From Symbiodinium sp. CCMP2592 (lineage: Eukaryota; Sar; Dinophyceae; Suessiales; Symbiodiniaceae): a DNA stretch of 64,000 nt. The notes under the pieces are model-generated. The model saw only the letters and a program-made list of their open reading frames with translations, searched no databases and was not told where the DNA came from. Of this stretch, positions 32,961 to 43,536 are shown piece by piece. The stretch covers positions 62,001-126,000 of the forward strand of contig CAJNDT010001013.1 in NCBI GenBank assembly GCA_905221615.1. Reading direction: 5' to 3'. The position numbers and the translations under genes are program-made. Numbering within the stretch: position 1 is the first letter of the stretch; the number at the start of each line of letters is the position of its first letter.

Positions 32961-33595
32961 GCCTCCAAACCAAAACCCTCAAACCCTGAGCCTTCAGTTC
33001 AGTGGACTAGAGGGCTCGTCCCTAAACCCGAAACGGTCTGTTGTTATCTTGGGGCGATCTGGGGGTCAGTTTTGCGTGTGTAGTTTGGGGCTTGGGCTGG
33101 GGCCGTTTCGAAGCACCGCGATGTTTGAAAAAAACATTCTCTTTGATTCTGTTTCAATCCTGATCTATTTATTCTTGTCTACTGTAAGGGTTTCTGTAAG
33201 GGCTGAATATTAGGTACTGCCCCCTTACAGGAAGAGTCTATAATAGGGCTACCGTTAAGGTCCTAATATATCTATACCGAATAATACACAAGCTGTATAC
33301 AAGGCTTAGTAAAGGATTTCTGTAACGCAATGGGTTCTGTCTACCTTTCCGTCCTTGCCCCGCGGATTCCGGCTCGAGCGTCACACTGGGCGGTGGTTTA
33401 CATGGGTTTCGTTGAGGGTCTTCGGTTTAGGGTTTAGGGTTCAGGGTTTAGAGGGCATTCAGACTTTTTTCGGACTCTTTCGGGTATGGGAAGCTCAGGC
33501 ACCAAAGCCGTCAGGGCCTTGGGTTCGAAGGTTTTCGGCGAGTTCGGGGCTTCCTTGGAGTTCGGGGCTTCCTGGCCCCGTGGGCCTTGTGCCAG

Positions 33596-33649
33596 AGCTT
33601 TGCCGCGAGGAGGCCGGGAGCAGAGAGTTTCGGAGAGCCCGTCGAGCAT
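33596..33649 (+). CDS. Candidate micro-exon abutting fold-back F8
   Basis: Acceptor GGGCCTTGTGCCAG, then LCREEAGSREFRRARRA, with donor GTGGGG at 33650 overlapping the target duplication of element F8. Confidence 0.5.
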
Positions 33650-33652
33650 GTG

Positions 33653-33753
33653 GGGGTTTCCAAAAAATTGGGGTACCTTATTTTGGGGTCCTTATAATAA
33701 GGCTCCTACTATTTAGGCTACTATATTTTGGTCCCCTATTCTCGGAAACTCCC
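33653..33753. mobile_element. Fold-back element F8 with 5-bp target duplication
   Basis: Short terminal inverted repeats GGGGTTTCC / GGAAACTCCC. ATGTG flanks both ends (33648-33652 and 33754-33758), the same pentamer as at F3 copy 1. Confidence 0.55.
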
Positions 33754-33861
33754 ATGTGACCTGCGTCACCGAAACCACCAAATCCTGAAAGTAGACCTCC
33801 GAACACTCCCTAAACCCTAAACCCTAAACCCTAAACCCTTTCTGCACCTTTCTGGGGACAG

Positions 33862-34152
33862 TGCTGCTCGGCAGAGATGGCAGAACGGCACTTGCTGGCC
33901 AAAGCCTAAAGAAAGGGGACGCAAGCCCAAGGGCACACCACCACCTTAGGCAAGGCAAGCCGGAGGGGCTAGAAACTGAGAGCATAGCTACAGGGACTCC
34001 CCGCATCGCGCAGGTCGCCTCATTGATGTCACCAGCCAGCGAAAGAACACAACCTGAGAGCGCAAGCACAGTCTGCGTACGGCATGAGCAAACCACGTTC
34101 GTAGTTCTCCACAACGACGAAGCCCGAGCTGCAGAAAAGAACCATATGACAG
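33862..34152 (+). CDS. Candidate exon or decayed ORF
   Basis: Acceptor TTTCTGGGGACAG, donor GACAG|GTATAA. Open reading includes LLGRDGRTALAGQSLKKGDA, then GLETESIATGTPRIAQVASL and QTTFVVLHNDEARAAEKNHM. Downstream to 34720 the coding flavour continues but jumps frames and hits stops (LNTWEAHLEKDGESIPKHPA near 34540), so the block may be a pseudogene. Confidence 0.4.
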
Positions 34153-34159
34153 GTATAAA

Positions 34160-34720
34160 ACCATAGGCAGACGTCAAAAGCAACGTGTCCAATAAGGTGC
34201 AACCGCTGCAACGTCCTCGGGGTAGCCCAGCTCAAGCGTCTCCGATGCGCCCGATTCGAACAACAAAGTAGCGAGAGCCCACATAGAGAGGTGTGCAGGA
34301 CGCCAAGATGCCGCCACCCGCTGATGGAGGAAGGGAGACTTTGCTTCCGGAAGTACTCTGACGAAGTGTAGCCAAAATCCAACTGCCAACCGGCAAAGAC
34401 ATGTGCAGGCGGCCTGGGCTGCGGCACACTGCTGCACATCATGAACAAAGCGTACCTGACACCATTTGAGGCCAAACCCCCGTCGTACCAATCATACCAC
34501 CCTGCATGTAGACCAACTGCTTGGCCAGGCAGACCCGCTGCCGCTGAACACGTGGGAGGCCCACCTCGAGAAAGACGGAGAAAGCATACCAAAACATCCA
34601 GCAGCGCCGCCCACCAGGCAGCCAAAACAGAGCTCCCGGTCATTCCAGGAATCCAACCATGGCAGACCCACACACCCGGACCTCGGCCTGCACCGCCTCA
34701 CCGCTGGTAGGTGTCTCGGG
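34160..34720 (+). pseudogene. Frame-broken coding-like block
   Basis: GC-rich, free of telomere-like tracts, with plus-frame fragments such as MNKAYLTPFEAKPPSYQSYH (34441) and LHVDQLLGQADPLPLNTWEA, interrupted by stops and frame changes. The minus strand carries a 214-aa open frame without a recognisable fold. A decayed transposon or gene is the best guess. Confidence 0.3.
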
Positions 34721-35386
34721 CAACCCTAAACCCTAAACCCTAAACCCCATTACCCTAAACCCTGGCTTCCAGAATCTAGAATGCACAGAGTTTTGTTCGT
34801 TTCGAAGAGGGCGTTGGGTTTGGATTTGGGTTTTGGGTTTTGGGTCTAAGGTTTAGGACTTATAGGGATTAGAGGCTGTGGCTGGAGTTCAGGTTCTTGA
34901 AAGGTTTCGTGTTTCGGCTGAAGACGGCTTGTTGGACTCACGCTAGCACCTGGACCTCAACACCTTGAACCTTGCTGCATTCGGCCCTGATATGTACAGC
35001 GCAGCCGTTTGAAGTTCAGGATTGCGGGTTGAGAGGGCTTAGAGGCTTAGCGTTTGCCATTTATGGTTTTGGAAAGGGGTAATTAAAGGTTCAGGGTTTG
35101 CAGTGCGTAACTTCCAAAGCTAAGGTTCAGGATTAACGGCTCAGGAATCAGGCGGGCTTGATTTACCACGGGGCAGACTTGTGAGAAATTGAGTGGAGAC
35201 TACGATACTAGACGGCAACGCGGAAGCCCAAACTCAACCCGAAAACTCTAAGCACTCATCGACGCAGCTACATTCCGATCAGAATCTAAACTTAATTTAA
35301 GACCCGGTCTCTGAGCCACAGACCTTGTTACTAATAATCTTCATGATGGTTGTGGCATGAGAGGTCCTGGCAGGTGAGGGGTCTCC

Positions 35387-37543
35387 ATGGCGTCTGGCTC
35401 CGTCCGCATCACGCGGGTGGAATGCTCAGAGTTCGGCACCTGTCTGACAGCCCCGGGTCATCGCTTCCCAACCGGAGCGCAGGTTCGCTTGGAGGGGTTG
35501 CCAGGGCTCGACTCCGAGACCTTCCTCGTGGAGCACCCATCTGGCCACAAGTTCTCCATCTGCCACGACATCTCGGTGAGAGTGAAAAGCATCGATGCAG
35601 TGGGCTCCATCGTTCATACCGAGAAGCCTCACCAGCTTGGCAGGGTGCACGACCTTCATCTGACTGCCTATGATGCAAGTGCCCAGGCACGGGTCGAGCG
35701 TTACTGCCTCATGGGCCGAGCCCTGGATGACTCCTCGCTCTACTTGGAGTGTCTTAGCGAGGCCACGAATACCGTCGGCCCAGCTGAGCTCTCGGCAGAA
35801 TGGACCGAAGGAGTCCTTTCCACGCCCTACCCCATCGGCATGGTCGTTCCCGAGCACGCCTGGAAGCAATACGATTGCTGCCGTGGATCCGCAGAGTTGG
35901 CGTCGTGCAGGTCGCCATCGGCAGAGTCATGCATGCGCGAGTGGCGGTCAGCCCTTAGTGCGGCGGCACACGAAATGGGTGGCGACGCCGCGTTCACGGG
36001 CTGTGCTTGCACAAGGTTGCATGTCCAGCACTCGGGATGGGCTGATTGCAACGGAATCTATCAGAGACGTGGCCATCTTACGTTCAGCCTCGGAACGCTG
36101 ATTTCCATCGCTTACATTGAGGAGCTGGGCATGTGGTGCCTTTTTGCCGATGTTGTGGCTCTGTACCCTTTGTCTGACCATCGTGCCTACATGCGCCTGG
36201 GAAAGTGGGACGGTCCACAGCTGCTTTATGTGCGGACGGGCGATCCGCTGGGCTACTGGGAGCCAGTGATAGGCCCGGGCCCTGGACCTTTTGTGGAGGT
36301 TCACAAAGAAGTGAGTATTCAGCAGTCTCCTTCCACTCAATCCTCGTGGCTCTTACATCCTAGTGTCGGCTCTGTGGTCTTGGACCTCTTGTTCAACTAT
36401 GCTCGGGCAGACTGGTCCGGTGGGCTCTGGAGCGGAGGCATCTACGGCCTCAGCCCCCTGGAAGCCTTGGTGTCGGTCTTGGAGTTGTGGGGGCACCTCT
36501 GCATGTGCTCCGCTGTGTGCAAATCTTGGCGCGAGGCTTTGGAACCTTTTCGGAGTTTGACGGGCATGTGCAGGAAGGTCCTGCGAATCCCTGAGACCTC
36601 GCTGCCAGTACCTTCTGTCCGAGAAGCGGTTCGAGCCAGTTTGCGTTTTGGAAACCTGTGGAACGATGCTTTATTGATGCCAAGCATGATGATATTTCGG
36701 AGGCACACGTGGCCTGCACATGTGTCGGCGATTGATATATCAAGCGAGCTTAACCCCGAGGATGATATCCGTGATAACCCAGCCTTGACGCTCTTGGAAA
36801 AGAAGGCGACAGCTTTCTCTCAACTCGCTCGACGACTTCTCCCCGGCCTGCCTTTGCCTTGGAAGGCAAGTTTTTTTAATCCTGGCTATCGCACGCAGGG
36901 AGATGGCCGCAGGTTCGCTTGGTTACAATTGCTAGATTTCCACAGGCCTGATCGACCGTCTACTGCCTATGTGAGCACAGACACGCAAGGGTACATGGAG
37001 CTCCGACTGCCTGATGGCTCGAGAGCCCTCCCGCACTCAGCTGATGCGTTGGGGCCGCTAGCCGCTCAAGGGGTACGTCAGACAAGGCAATCTCGATCAT
37101 GGGTTTCTCGTTGGAAGGAGCCCCGCAGCCCAGATGATCCATGTGGAAAGTTTGCGTGTGGTGGGCCGGCATCCCCATGCTCTGTATGCAAGAGAGACAA
37201 GCAAGGGAGAAGACACCTGGGGTTTTCTCAGTTGCAGGCAGGGTATGCTTTAGAGTTCCAGACTACCTGCGGTTCCAAAATATCTTTCGAGATCGAGGTC
37301 ACCGTGCTTCCGTTCTTTTCGACGTCGAAGGACCCGCAGCTCATCGACCAAGCAAAGGTTTTGCTCCGCGGAATGCAAGACAGCGACAGCAGTTCCGAAA
37401 TCGACGACAGCAGCCCCGGAATCGATGCGGATGCGGAAAGCGCGGAGAGTAACGATGCACTGTCTGGCATCAGCTCCGAAGACGACCAGCCGAATGATGA
37501 AACCGATGCCGAGGTCGATGCCGAAGATGGACAAGCCGAGTAA
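35387..37543 (+). CDS. F-box-like domain protein, intronless (718 aa)
   Basis: An in-frame TGA at 35375-35377 precedes the ATG, so the start is well defined unless an upstream exon is spliced on. Residues about 364-388 (LSPLEALVSVLELWGHLCMC then SAVCKSWREALEPF) match the F-box pattern: conserved Leu/Pro opening, hydrophobic helix, VCKSWR ending. F-box proteins bind Skp1 in SCF ubiquitin ligases and select substrates; the substrate here is unknown. The N-terminal ~300 residues are Cys- and Trp-containing without a fold I recognise. Residues 580-600 include CGKFACGGPASPCSVCKRD, a possible small metal site. The last ~70 residues are a highly acidic Asp/Ser/Glu tail. Lack of introns in such an intron-rich region suggests a retrogene, though no leader relic was found upstream. 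Confidence 0.75.
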   Translation: MASGSVRITRVECSEFGTCLTAPGHRFPTGAQVRLEGLPGLDSETFLVEHPSGHKFSICHDISVRVKSIDAVGSIVHTEKPHQLGRVHDLHLTAYDASAQARVERYCLMGRALDDSSLYLECLSEATNTVGPAELSAEWTEGVLSTPYPIGMVVPEHAWKQYDCCRGSAELASCRSPSAESCMREWRSALSAAAHEMGGDAAFTGCACTRLHVQHSGWADCNGIYQRRGHLTFSLGTLISIAYIEELGMWCLFADVVALYPLSDHRAYMRLGKWDGPQLLYVRTGDPLGYWEPVIGPGPGPFVEVHKEVSIQQSPSTQSSWLLHPSVGSVVLDLLFNYARADWSGGLWSGGIYGLSPLEALVSVLELWGHLCMCSAVCKSWREALEPFRSLTGMCRKVLRIPETSLPVPSVREAVRASLRFGNLWNDALLMPSMMIFRRHTWPAHVSAIDISSELNPEDDIRDNPALTLLEKKATAFSQLARRLLPGLPLPWKASFFNPGYRTQGDGRRFAWLQLLDFHRPDRPSTAYVSTDTQGYMELRLPDGSRALPHSADALGPLAAQGVRQTRQSRSWVSRWKEPRSPDDPCGKFACGGPASPCSVCKRDKQGRRHLGFSQLQAGYALEFQTTCGSKISFEIEVTVLPFFSTSKDPQLIDQAKVLLRGMQDSDSSSEIDDSSPGIDADAESAESNDALSGISSEDDQPNDETDAEVDAEDGQAE

Positions 37544-38087
37544 AAGGAGAATTTGTGCTCTCTTTGCATATGGTCTAGAAAGGTTTCGGCACTAAGTCTC
37601 TCCGGGTTTGTTCCACCTTCCACGCAGCACCTGTTGTTTCTACTTGGGGCCTGGGGAGGGGGATGCACGGAGTCATCAACCTAGTCCACGCACTTGTAAA
37701 GCTCTCACTTCCTAGAGTTTGGGGTTTGGATCTGGGTGTTCGAAAGCATGCGAAGGAAGACCTAGACAAAGAATCGAAACCGTTTGAGGCTGCAAGCGCG
37801 AGTTTGAGCTGTAGGACTGTTTGTGGTTCGTCTCAGGGTTACCAGTCGTTGGTCAAGGGGTAGCCGTCAATGCTTAGCGGTCTCTATTTCATGGTTGGTG
37901 TAACACTTCCCTTCAAACTATGAGTATCGCATGCTGTACCCCCCAAAAGGCCTATCCCAACCCCTATGTTCGCCCACCCCTGAACTCTTAAACCCTCGGA
38001 GCCTCCGAAACCAAAACCCGAAACCGTAAGCTCTAACCCTTAAACCAGAAACCCAGGTGCCCGAAAGGGTAGCGCTGCTTTTCCGAG

Positions 38088-38120
38088 CCGATGGCCTTGG
38101 AGGCTCTGCTTTGGACGCAG
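38088..38120 (+). CDS. Candidate 11-codon micro-exon
   Basis: CTGCTTTTCCGAG, then PMALEALLWTQ and a GTGTGT donor. Too short to judge alone. Confidence 0.25.
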
Positions 38121-38340
38121 GTGTGTTGAAGGGCTACCGGTTTGGGGTTTGAGATTTTAGAGTATTTCAGAGTTTATGATCTTCGGGTTTCGGGTTTTAG
38201 GGTTTAGGAGTCTGGGGTCTTCGGGTTTACAGTTTGGGGTCTTGGGGTTTAGGGTCTTAGGTTTTAGAGTTTATGGTCCTAGGGTTTGGGGTTTCAGGGT
38301 TCAGAGTTTATGATTATGGTCTTGGAATTTTGCTGTTTAG

Positions 38341-38417
38341 GGAGGAAGAAGATCCCCGGAGAGTCCGGTGCCGTTTAATTGAAGAAGCTTGCTGGTGCTT
38401 CTATTTCCGCTGCAAGC
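38341..38417 (+). CDS. Candidate exon, Glu/Arg-Cys rich
   Basis: Acceptor GGAATTTTGCTGTTTAG, then EEEDPRRVRCRLIEEACWCF and YFRCK, donor GTGTAT at 38418. Confidence 0.4.
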
Positions 38418-38869
38418 GTGTATGGTTTTTTGGTTTGGAGTAAGGAATGCACCTTAAGTTTTAGAGAGGTCCTGACGATAATCTGGATACCTTCCCTAGT
38501 CAAGGGGTAAGTTGGGCTTTCTGGGACGTTGTTGGGTCATCCCGAACACTGAGCCCCAAAACCCTTTGAGTCTTCGGCTCATCCCAAACTCGCGAATTGC
38601 TGGCAGGGTGCCGCCGTTGCGGCCTCAGCCACCTTTGGCTGCAGCGCCATGGGTGTGGCAGTGTGCCCTTCGAACTTTAGCGCCGTACTGCAACTACCAC
38701 CATCCACCACTGCCAATCACTGCTAACATGCTAAGCCCCATAGCTCGGCAATGCCGGAACTCAACCCGAAACCATCGAACCGAATCGCAAATCCTTGGAA
38801 GAACTCGAGCTTGGTTCTTTTGTCTCTTCCGGCGAGAGGGCGCCGAGGGGGAGCAGGAGTGGGGGTGCC

Positions 38870-39020
38870 CTAAACCCTAAACCTGTAAACCCTAAACCCG
38901 AAACCCTCAACCCTGAACCCTAAACCCTGAACCCTAAACCCTAAACCCTAAACCCTAAACCCCTAAACCCTAAACCCCCCTAAATCCGAAACCCTGTAAA
39001 CCCTAAACCCTAAAACCAGG
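38870..39020. repeat. C-strand telomere-like tract
   Basis: About 150 bp of CCCTAAA, mostly regular, with CCTGAA and CCCCTAAA variants. Confidence 0.85.
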
Positions 39021-39307
39021 ATGGGAGCTCCAGGCTCCTGTGAAATTTAAGCCTTGGGCTTGTTTTTTTGTTTGGGTGTAGGTCTTCGGGGTGCAGGCTT
39101 TAAGCTTGAGGTTGGGTGAAGTTTCCGGGTAAGGACTTGGGAGCGTGATGTAGAGCGTCGGAGTACTTCGCAAGAGTCTTCTCGTTCTCGGTGTATCACC
39201 AAAATCAGGTTTTAATGACGAAGGTCCCTACAGTAGATCTCTCACTCCGGTTGGGTTGTCGGAAACCTAAAGCCCCTATCCTAAGACCTGTGCCCCGCCC
39301 TTGGCAG

Positions 39308-39374
39308 GTACTCCAACCTGGTGACCTTCCTCAATGCCCAGCGCGAGAAGAACGAGGACTCGCCCACGCTTTAG
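39308..39374 (+). CDS. Candidate exon
   Basis: CTGTGCCCCGCCCTTGGCAG precedes YSNLVTFLNAQREKNEDSPT, L and TAG. It may instead be cut at GAG|GACTCG (39357) if GA donors are used, as known in dinoflagellates. Confidence 0.5.
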
Positions 39375-40000
39375 ACCCTGATCCCTAAATCCCGAGCCTT
39401 AGACCCAAAACCTGAACCCTGCAAGCCTTAACGCCTTAGGCTGAAAGCCCCGGACCTCAAACCCGAAATCGCCACACTCAAGACCGAAGACCCAAATCCA
39501 GGGCTTGCGGCTTCCGAGTTGAGGATATGGGGTTTAGGGTTTAGGTTGTAGCCTTTTGACCTTAACCTGCTGAGCAGGCCCAAGCAGATGATCGTTAAGG
39601 GGAAGCGAACGAAGAACTCAAGTGTGTTGTTGAGTATTATCTTATCATCTTATCTGCTTTCATATGACCTTATTTTTTTTTATGATCATAGTATCGTATT
39701 ATACTACATTATTTTCATTCTATCATGATGTGGAATGATATGATATGGTATGATATGATGGCATATGATATGATGTGACATGATATGTCATTTTGTTATA
39801 TATGTTACAGCGTACTATTGTTTAGCATAAATTAGCAGAGTATGACATGAAACAACATGATACAGCATAACACCACATAAAATCATGTTTTCGAATATTT
39901 CTATTTGATGGCTAAATTTTGTTACATACTGTAGTATTATATGCTGTGCTAGGCCCCCGGAAAAGACTCGAGTGTCATCTGCAGCTTTGTAAACCATCAG

Positions 40001-40073
40001 CGAGGCCCTGGGGGAGGACGCGCCCGACTGTGCTGCCCGCATCATCGACCTGGTGGCGAAGACCAGCCGGCAG
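40001..40073 (+). CDS. Candidate internal exon
   Basis: Acceptor TTTGTAAACCATCAG, then EALGEDAPDCAARIIDLVAK and TSRQ, donor GTGGGA. High GC against AT-rich flanks; one clear frame. Confidence 0.6.
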
Positions 40074-40220
40074 GTGGGACTTGGTCAGGGCTGAGCCGCC
40101 GCCACCGCCGCCTCACTCTCTTTTTCCTGATCATCCGCGTCATGAAGTCATTACAACCTTCCTTTTTCATCCCATCACATCCCATATGACCTGAGCGATT
40201 CAGCTTACCAGGGTCTGCAG

Positions 40221-40351
40221 TTCAAGTGTTTCCGACGGAAGTACCTGCGTGGAAAGCTTGCGAACCGAAGGTCTGCGAGACGCCGGAACTCATGCGAGCG
40301 GCGCTGCCTTGCAGCACCGAGTGGGGAGTCGAGCGATGCTTTAACCTTTAA
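40221..40351 (+). CDS. Candidate terminal exon, Cys-containing
   Basis: After GGGTCTGCAG: VQVFPTEVPAWKACEPKVCE, TPELMRAALPCSTEWGVERC, FNL and TAA at 40349-40351. Another frame is also open but Arg-rich. Confidence 0.45.
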
Positions 40352-40389
40352 AAGGGTCCTATAAGGGTTACCATTAGGGTACTATACTA

Positions 40390-40492
40390 TAGGGCCTAAA
40401 ACATTACCAGTACCATTTTGGGGGTTCCATGTTATAATTTTAGTATAATGGGCCCCAGAACCCTTAGTCTAATCATTAAGATCACTCGATCT
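40390..40492. repeat. Fold-back element F1
   Basis: TAGGGCCTAAAACATTACC ... TTTTGGGGGTTCC ... GTATAATGGGCCCC, with a degraded right terminus. Confidence 0.6.
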
Positions 40493-40620
40493 ATTAGTTG
40501 CCACGTCCGTTTTGGGCTCGGGGTTGAGGGTTTAGGACGTGGAGGTAAGGGTTTACGGTTTAAGGACCCTGCAGCCTCCCATCCTTGGATTTGAAGGGTC
40601 TGTTTTCCATTCTCACTGAG

Positions 40621-40665
40621 GGTGGAAGAGTCGGAAGCAGAAGCAGGATCGGAAATGACTCCGGG
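40621..40665 (+). CDS. Candidate exon of a two-exon pair (a)
   Basis: TTTTCCATTCTCACTGAG, then VEESEAEAGSEMTP and donor GTATAG. It leaves two bases that are completed by the first base of 40709. Confidence 0.4.
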
Positions 40666-40708
40666 GTATAGAGCTTCGGGCGTTTGGGTGTCAGGGTTGC
40701 GGGCTTAG

Positions 40709-40814
40709 CACCAGAAGCGACAGCTCCGACCGCCTTCAAAACTTGTACGAAGCAGGCCTCTGGGCAGAGAAGACACTACATTACGCCCCCCCCAAGAGTC
40801 AGCAACAGATTTGA
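40709..40814 (+). CDS. Candidate terminal exon of a two-exon pair (b)
   Basis: After GCGGGCTTAG: TRSDSSDRLQNLYEAGLWAE, KTLHYAPPKSQQQI and TGA at 40812-40814. The joining intron would be only 43 bp (40666-40708). Confidence 0.4.
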
Positions 40815-40892
40815 TGCACTGTTTCAAATTCTAGGCCGCTCAGGCCTGAAGGAGTACTGAACATAGGGGGGGGCCGGGCGGATGATGCCCAG

Positions 40893-40927
40893 GTTCACAG
40901 ACCCGCTGGAGGAGCTGAGGTCGGAGG
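40893..40927 (+). CDS. Candidate micro-exon
   Basis: GATGATGCCCAG, then FTDPLEELRSE, donor GTGTCG. Acidic helix-like. Confidence 0.35.
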
Positions 40928-41579
40928 GTGTCGGGTCCCGTGGGCTTCGGTTCTGGCTTCAGAGTTTGGGGTTAAGGGTTTAGGGAGTTTTAGGGGTAAA
41001 TATTGAACTCCGCGAGAATCCAGAACTGTAAGGCCTTCCACCGAAGATCCAAAATCCAAATCTATAAGATCTCACATCCCCGAGATTCCAAATCGTGCTA
41101 GTCTGCAGCCCTGATCCTTCAGAGTCCCGAGTGCTTTTGAGAATTCTGAGCTACATGCTCTGGAGATGTAATATACGGGAAGCCCAAGTATTTAGACTGG
41201 CTAGGGTTCTGGGTTACATTACCCAAAGAGGCTTTTGCATGCCCGTCCCAAGCATCGATCGGAGAATCGTCAAGCCTTCTGCCAGCAAGAGCTCTGAGCA
41301 CAGTTTTTGAATTTGAAGTTTTTGAAGGCTAAACGCTAACAATTCATATACCGCCCTGAGCCCTGAACTGAACTCTCAATCACCAAAAACCACCAAAAAG
41401 CTGTCAAGCTTCGAATGCTAAACCGTAAACTGTGAATGCACTAAGGTAGATGCTGGATCTCTCGCTGACATTATTCCTCAAGGTCCCATTACTCAACCCC
41501 AAAAGCAACCCATTCTAGTTGTTAAGGCCCCGACCTTCGTCCTAAACCGTTAAGCCCCAGACCCGACAGTAACCTACAG

Positions 41580-41648
41580 AGACATGCGGCTTCCAGGAAG
41601 GCTGGGCAGGAGCCGCACATGCAGCTCGCCAGCCGCACGGAGTACTCG
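41580..41648 (+). CDS. Candidate exon, phase 0/0
   Basis: CAGTAACCTACAG, 23 codons RHAASRKAGQEPHMQLASRT then EYS, donor GTGCCT. Confidence 0.5.
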
Positions 41649-41979
41649 GTGCCTACGCTTGCTTGCGGGGAGTTGGGGAGAGGGGTTCGGCTTGGGATTT
41701 GGGGTTGAGAGTTTTTGGCATCTAGGGTGTGGCGCACACACAGACACATGCTCTTTGAACTCAGGTGTGTTAGGCACGCCCAAGAAGCTTGCAGCGAATC
41801 GACATCCTTGCCTGCACCAGCTTCCAAAAAGTTTAAAATCTTAAACTCCAAGACCCTGCCCCCGAAACCCGCAGGCCTAAACTCTTAAACCCCAGACCCT
41901 GCCGCACACCTCATGCTCTCAAGCCCTTCCAGCCCGAAACCCTAAATTCCTAAAGTGCACCATGTTACACCCTCAGTTC

Positions 41980-42093
41980 TACTTGGAGGTTCATGGGTGG
42001 TTATAGGTGGGGGTATAAGGAGGGTAGCTATGCTTATAACCCATATTAGGAGACTTATAACTCCATTTATAACTACCCATGAACCTCCAAGTA
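41980..42093. mobile_element. Fold-back element F2, type copy with 6-bp target duplication
   Basis: Terminal inverted repeats of about 40 bp, starting TACTTGGAGGTTCATGGGT, match at roughly 35 of 40 positions. CAGTTC flanks both sides (41974-41979 and 42094-42099). No ORF; non-autonomous MITE-like. Confidence 0.75.
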
Positions 42094-42129
42094 CAGTTCG
42101 AAACCTGAAGCCAAACTGTCTTGGGGCAG

Positions 42130-42194
42130 GTCCATGGTGCGGAGCTGTTGAGCGGGTACGTGACCTTCGATGGCGAGGCACTACTGGGTTCTTG
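42130..42194 (+). CDS. Candidate exon
   Basis: AAACTGTCTTGGGGCAG, then VHGAELLSGYVTFDGEALLG. The donor is probably GTTCTT (42187 or 42195), followed at once by a TTTAGGG tract (42196-42312). Confidence 0.5.
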
Positions 42195-42195
42195 C

Positions 42196-42312
42196 GTTCT
42201 TTGGTTTAGTGTTTAGGGTTTGGGGTTTAGGGTTTAGGGTTTAGGGTTTAGGGTCAAGGGTTTGGGGTTTAGGGTTTGGGGTTTAGGGTTTAGGGTTTGG
42301 GGTTTAGGGTTT
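42196..42312. repeat. G-strand telomere-like tract
   Basis: GGTTTAGGGTTTAGGG with TTTGGGG variants; begins directly after an exon donor. Confidence 0.85.
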
Positions 42313-43511
42313 GAAGGTTTCTTTTCTCTTGGGCGGAGTTCCACGCCCTCAGGCCGAAGCTCTCAATCCTCAGCCTTGAATTACATGAGACCCCGGCCCT
42401 AAACCCCAGGCCCCAAGCTCTACAACCGCTGGACCAGGGACCCCCAAAAACCCCAAGCCCTTGACTCCCCCCAAACATCCCCAAGACCTACCGAACCATC
42501 AAAGTCCCGAAGTCCAAGAGCCTTAAAGTTTAGGGGTTTAGGGGTTTGAGGTTTAGGGTTTAGGAGCCTTAAAGTTTAGGGGTTTAGGGGTTTGAGGTTT
42601 AGGGTTTAGGATTTAGGGTTTAGGTTTAAGCCCTTGTCAAAAAACCCTAAGCCCTCGAGCCTGGAATCCTAGGTCCTAGTGTAGACCCACCTAAGGCCGT
42701 TAGCCCCCAGCTTCATGGCCCGTCGTCCAAAATGCTATGCCCCAAAAGGCTTAAGATGAGGATCGGTTTCTCATTCTTGGGTTTTAGGGCTTAGGGATAC
42801 CATTGGTTTCCCATGAGAGTCCTGAGAGGTAATTCTTGTATAATGTACACTAAAGCTTGCTCGAATTATCAAGGTCCCATCTTCAGAATTCTTACAAACC
42901 CCGGAAAAGACCTGTTCTGATCTTCAGGGCCCCAAGCCCGAAACCCTGGACCCTCGACTGAGCCATGGGTACTAATTTCAAGCAGGTCTTGAAGGTGGGC
43001 CAAGCGGTCTCGGCGGTGGTGCTCCTCGGCGTCAGTTCTACTTGCCTACGTCTTCCCTTCTTGGAGGGGCTCCTCCTACTGAAGCCAACCCTAAAAGTCC
43101 TAAACCCTAAACCCCTAAACCCTAGACCGCCACCCATGAAGTTACGCCGACAACTTGGAACCCGAGGCCAAGCGCCCTCGACCCCTCAACCCAAGCCAGG
43201 AGCAACACACTAGAACACCCCGCATAAGACATGAGAAGCTAGCAAAAAAAAAACTCCTTAAGGTCTAAACCCTAAACTCTCCAGAGCATTCACAAGAAAG
43301 AGGTCTTAAATCCGGAACGCTTCAACTTCCCTCTTTAGGGTTTTTAGGGCTTTAGAGCTGTAGGGTTTTTGGGTTTCAGGTTGGGGGTCTGGGGTTGAGG
43401 AGCCCCTAAACCCTGCACCCGCAACTTCCGTGCCTTAACCCTTTCTTGTGGGGTCCTAATAACCTGGACTTGTGGGTGCACTAAGAAGGAGTAATTAGAT
43501 TCTGCTTTCAG

Positions 43512-43536
43512 CGTTTGGAAAGAAGCTGCAACAGCG
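43512..43536 (+). CDS. Candidate 25-bp micro-exon with strong sites
   Basis: TTAGATTCTGCTTTCAG on the left and GTGAGA on the right. Reads RLERSCNS or VWKEAATA depending on phase. Confidence 0.35.

Noticed and set aside
34029-34673. 214-aa minus-strand ORF
   Set aside because: Trp/Cys/Leu-rich without a recognisable domain, and plus-strand fragments in the same block look more native.
36311-36362. GTGAGT ... CCTAG possible intron inside the F-box gene
   Set aside because: It is 52 nt and removal would shift the frame, while the unspliced ORF runs on to the stop at 37541-37543.
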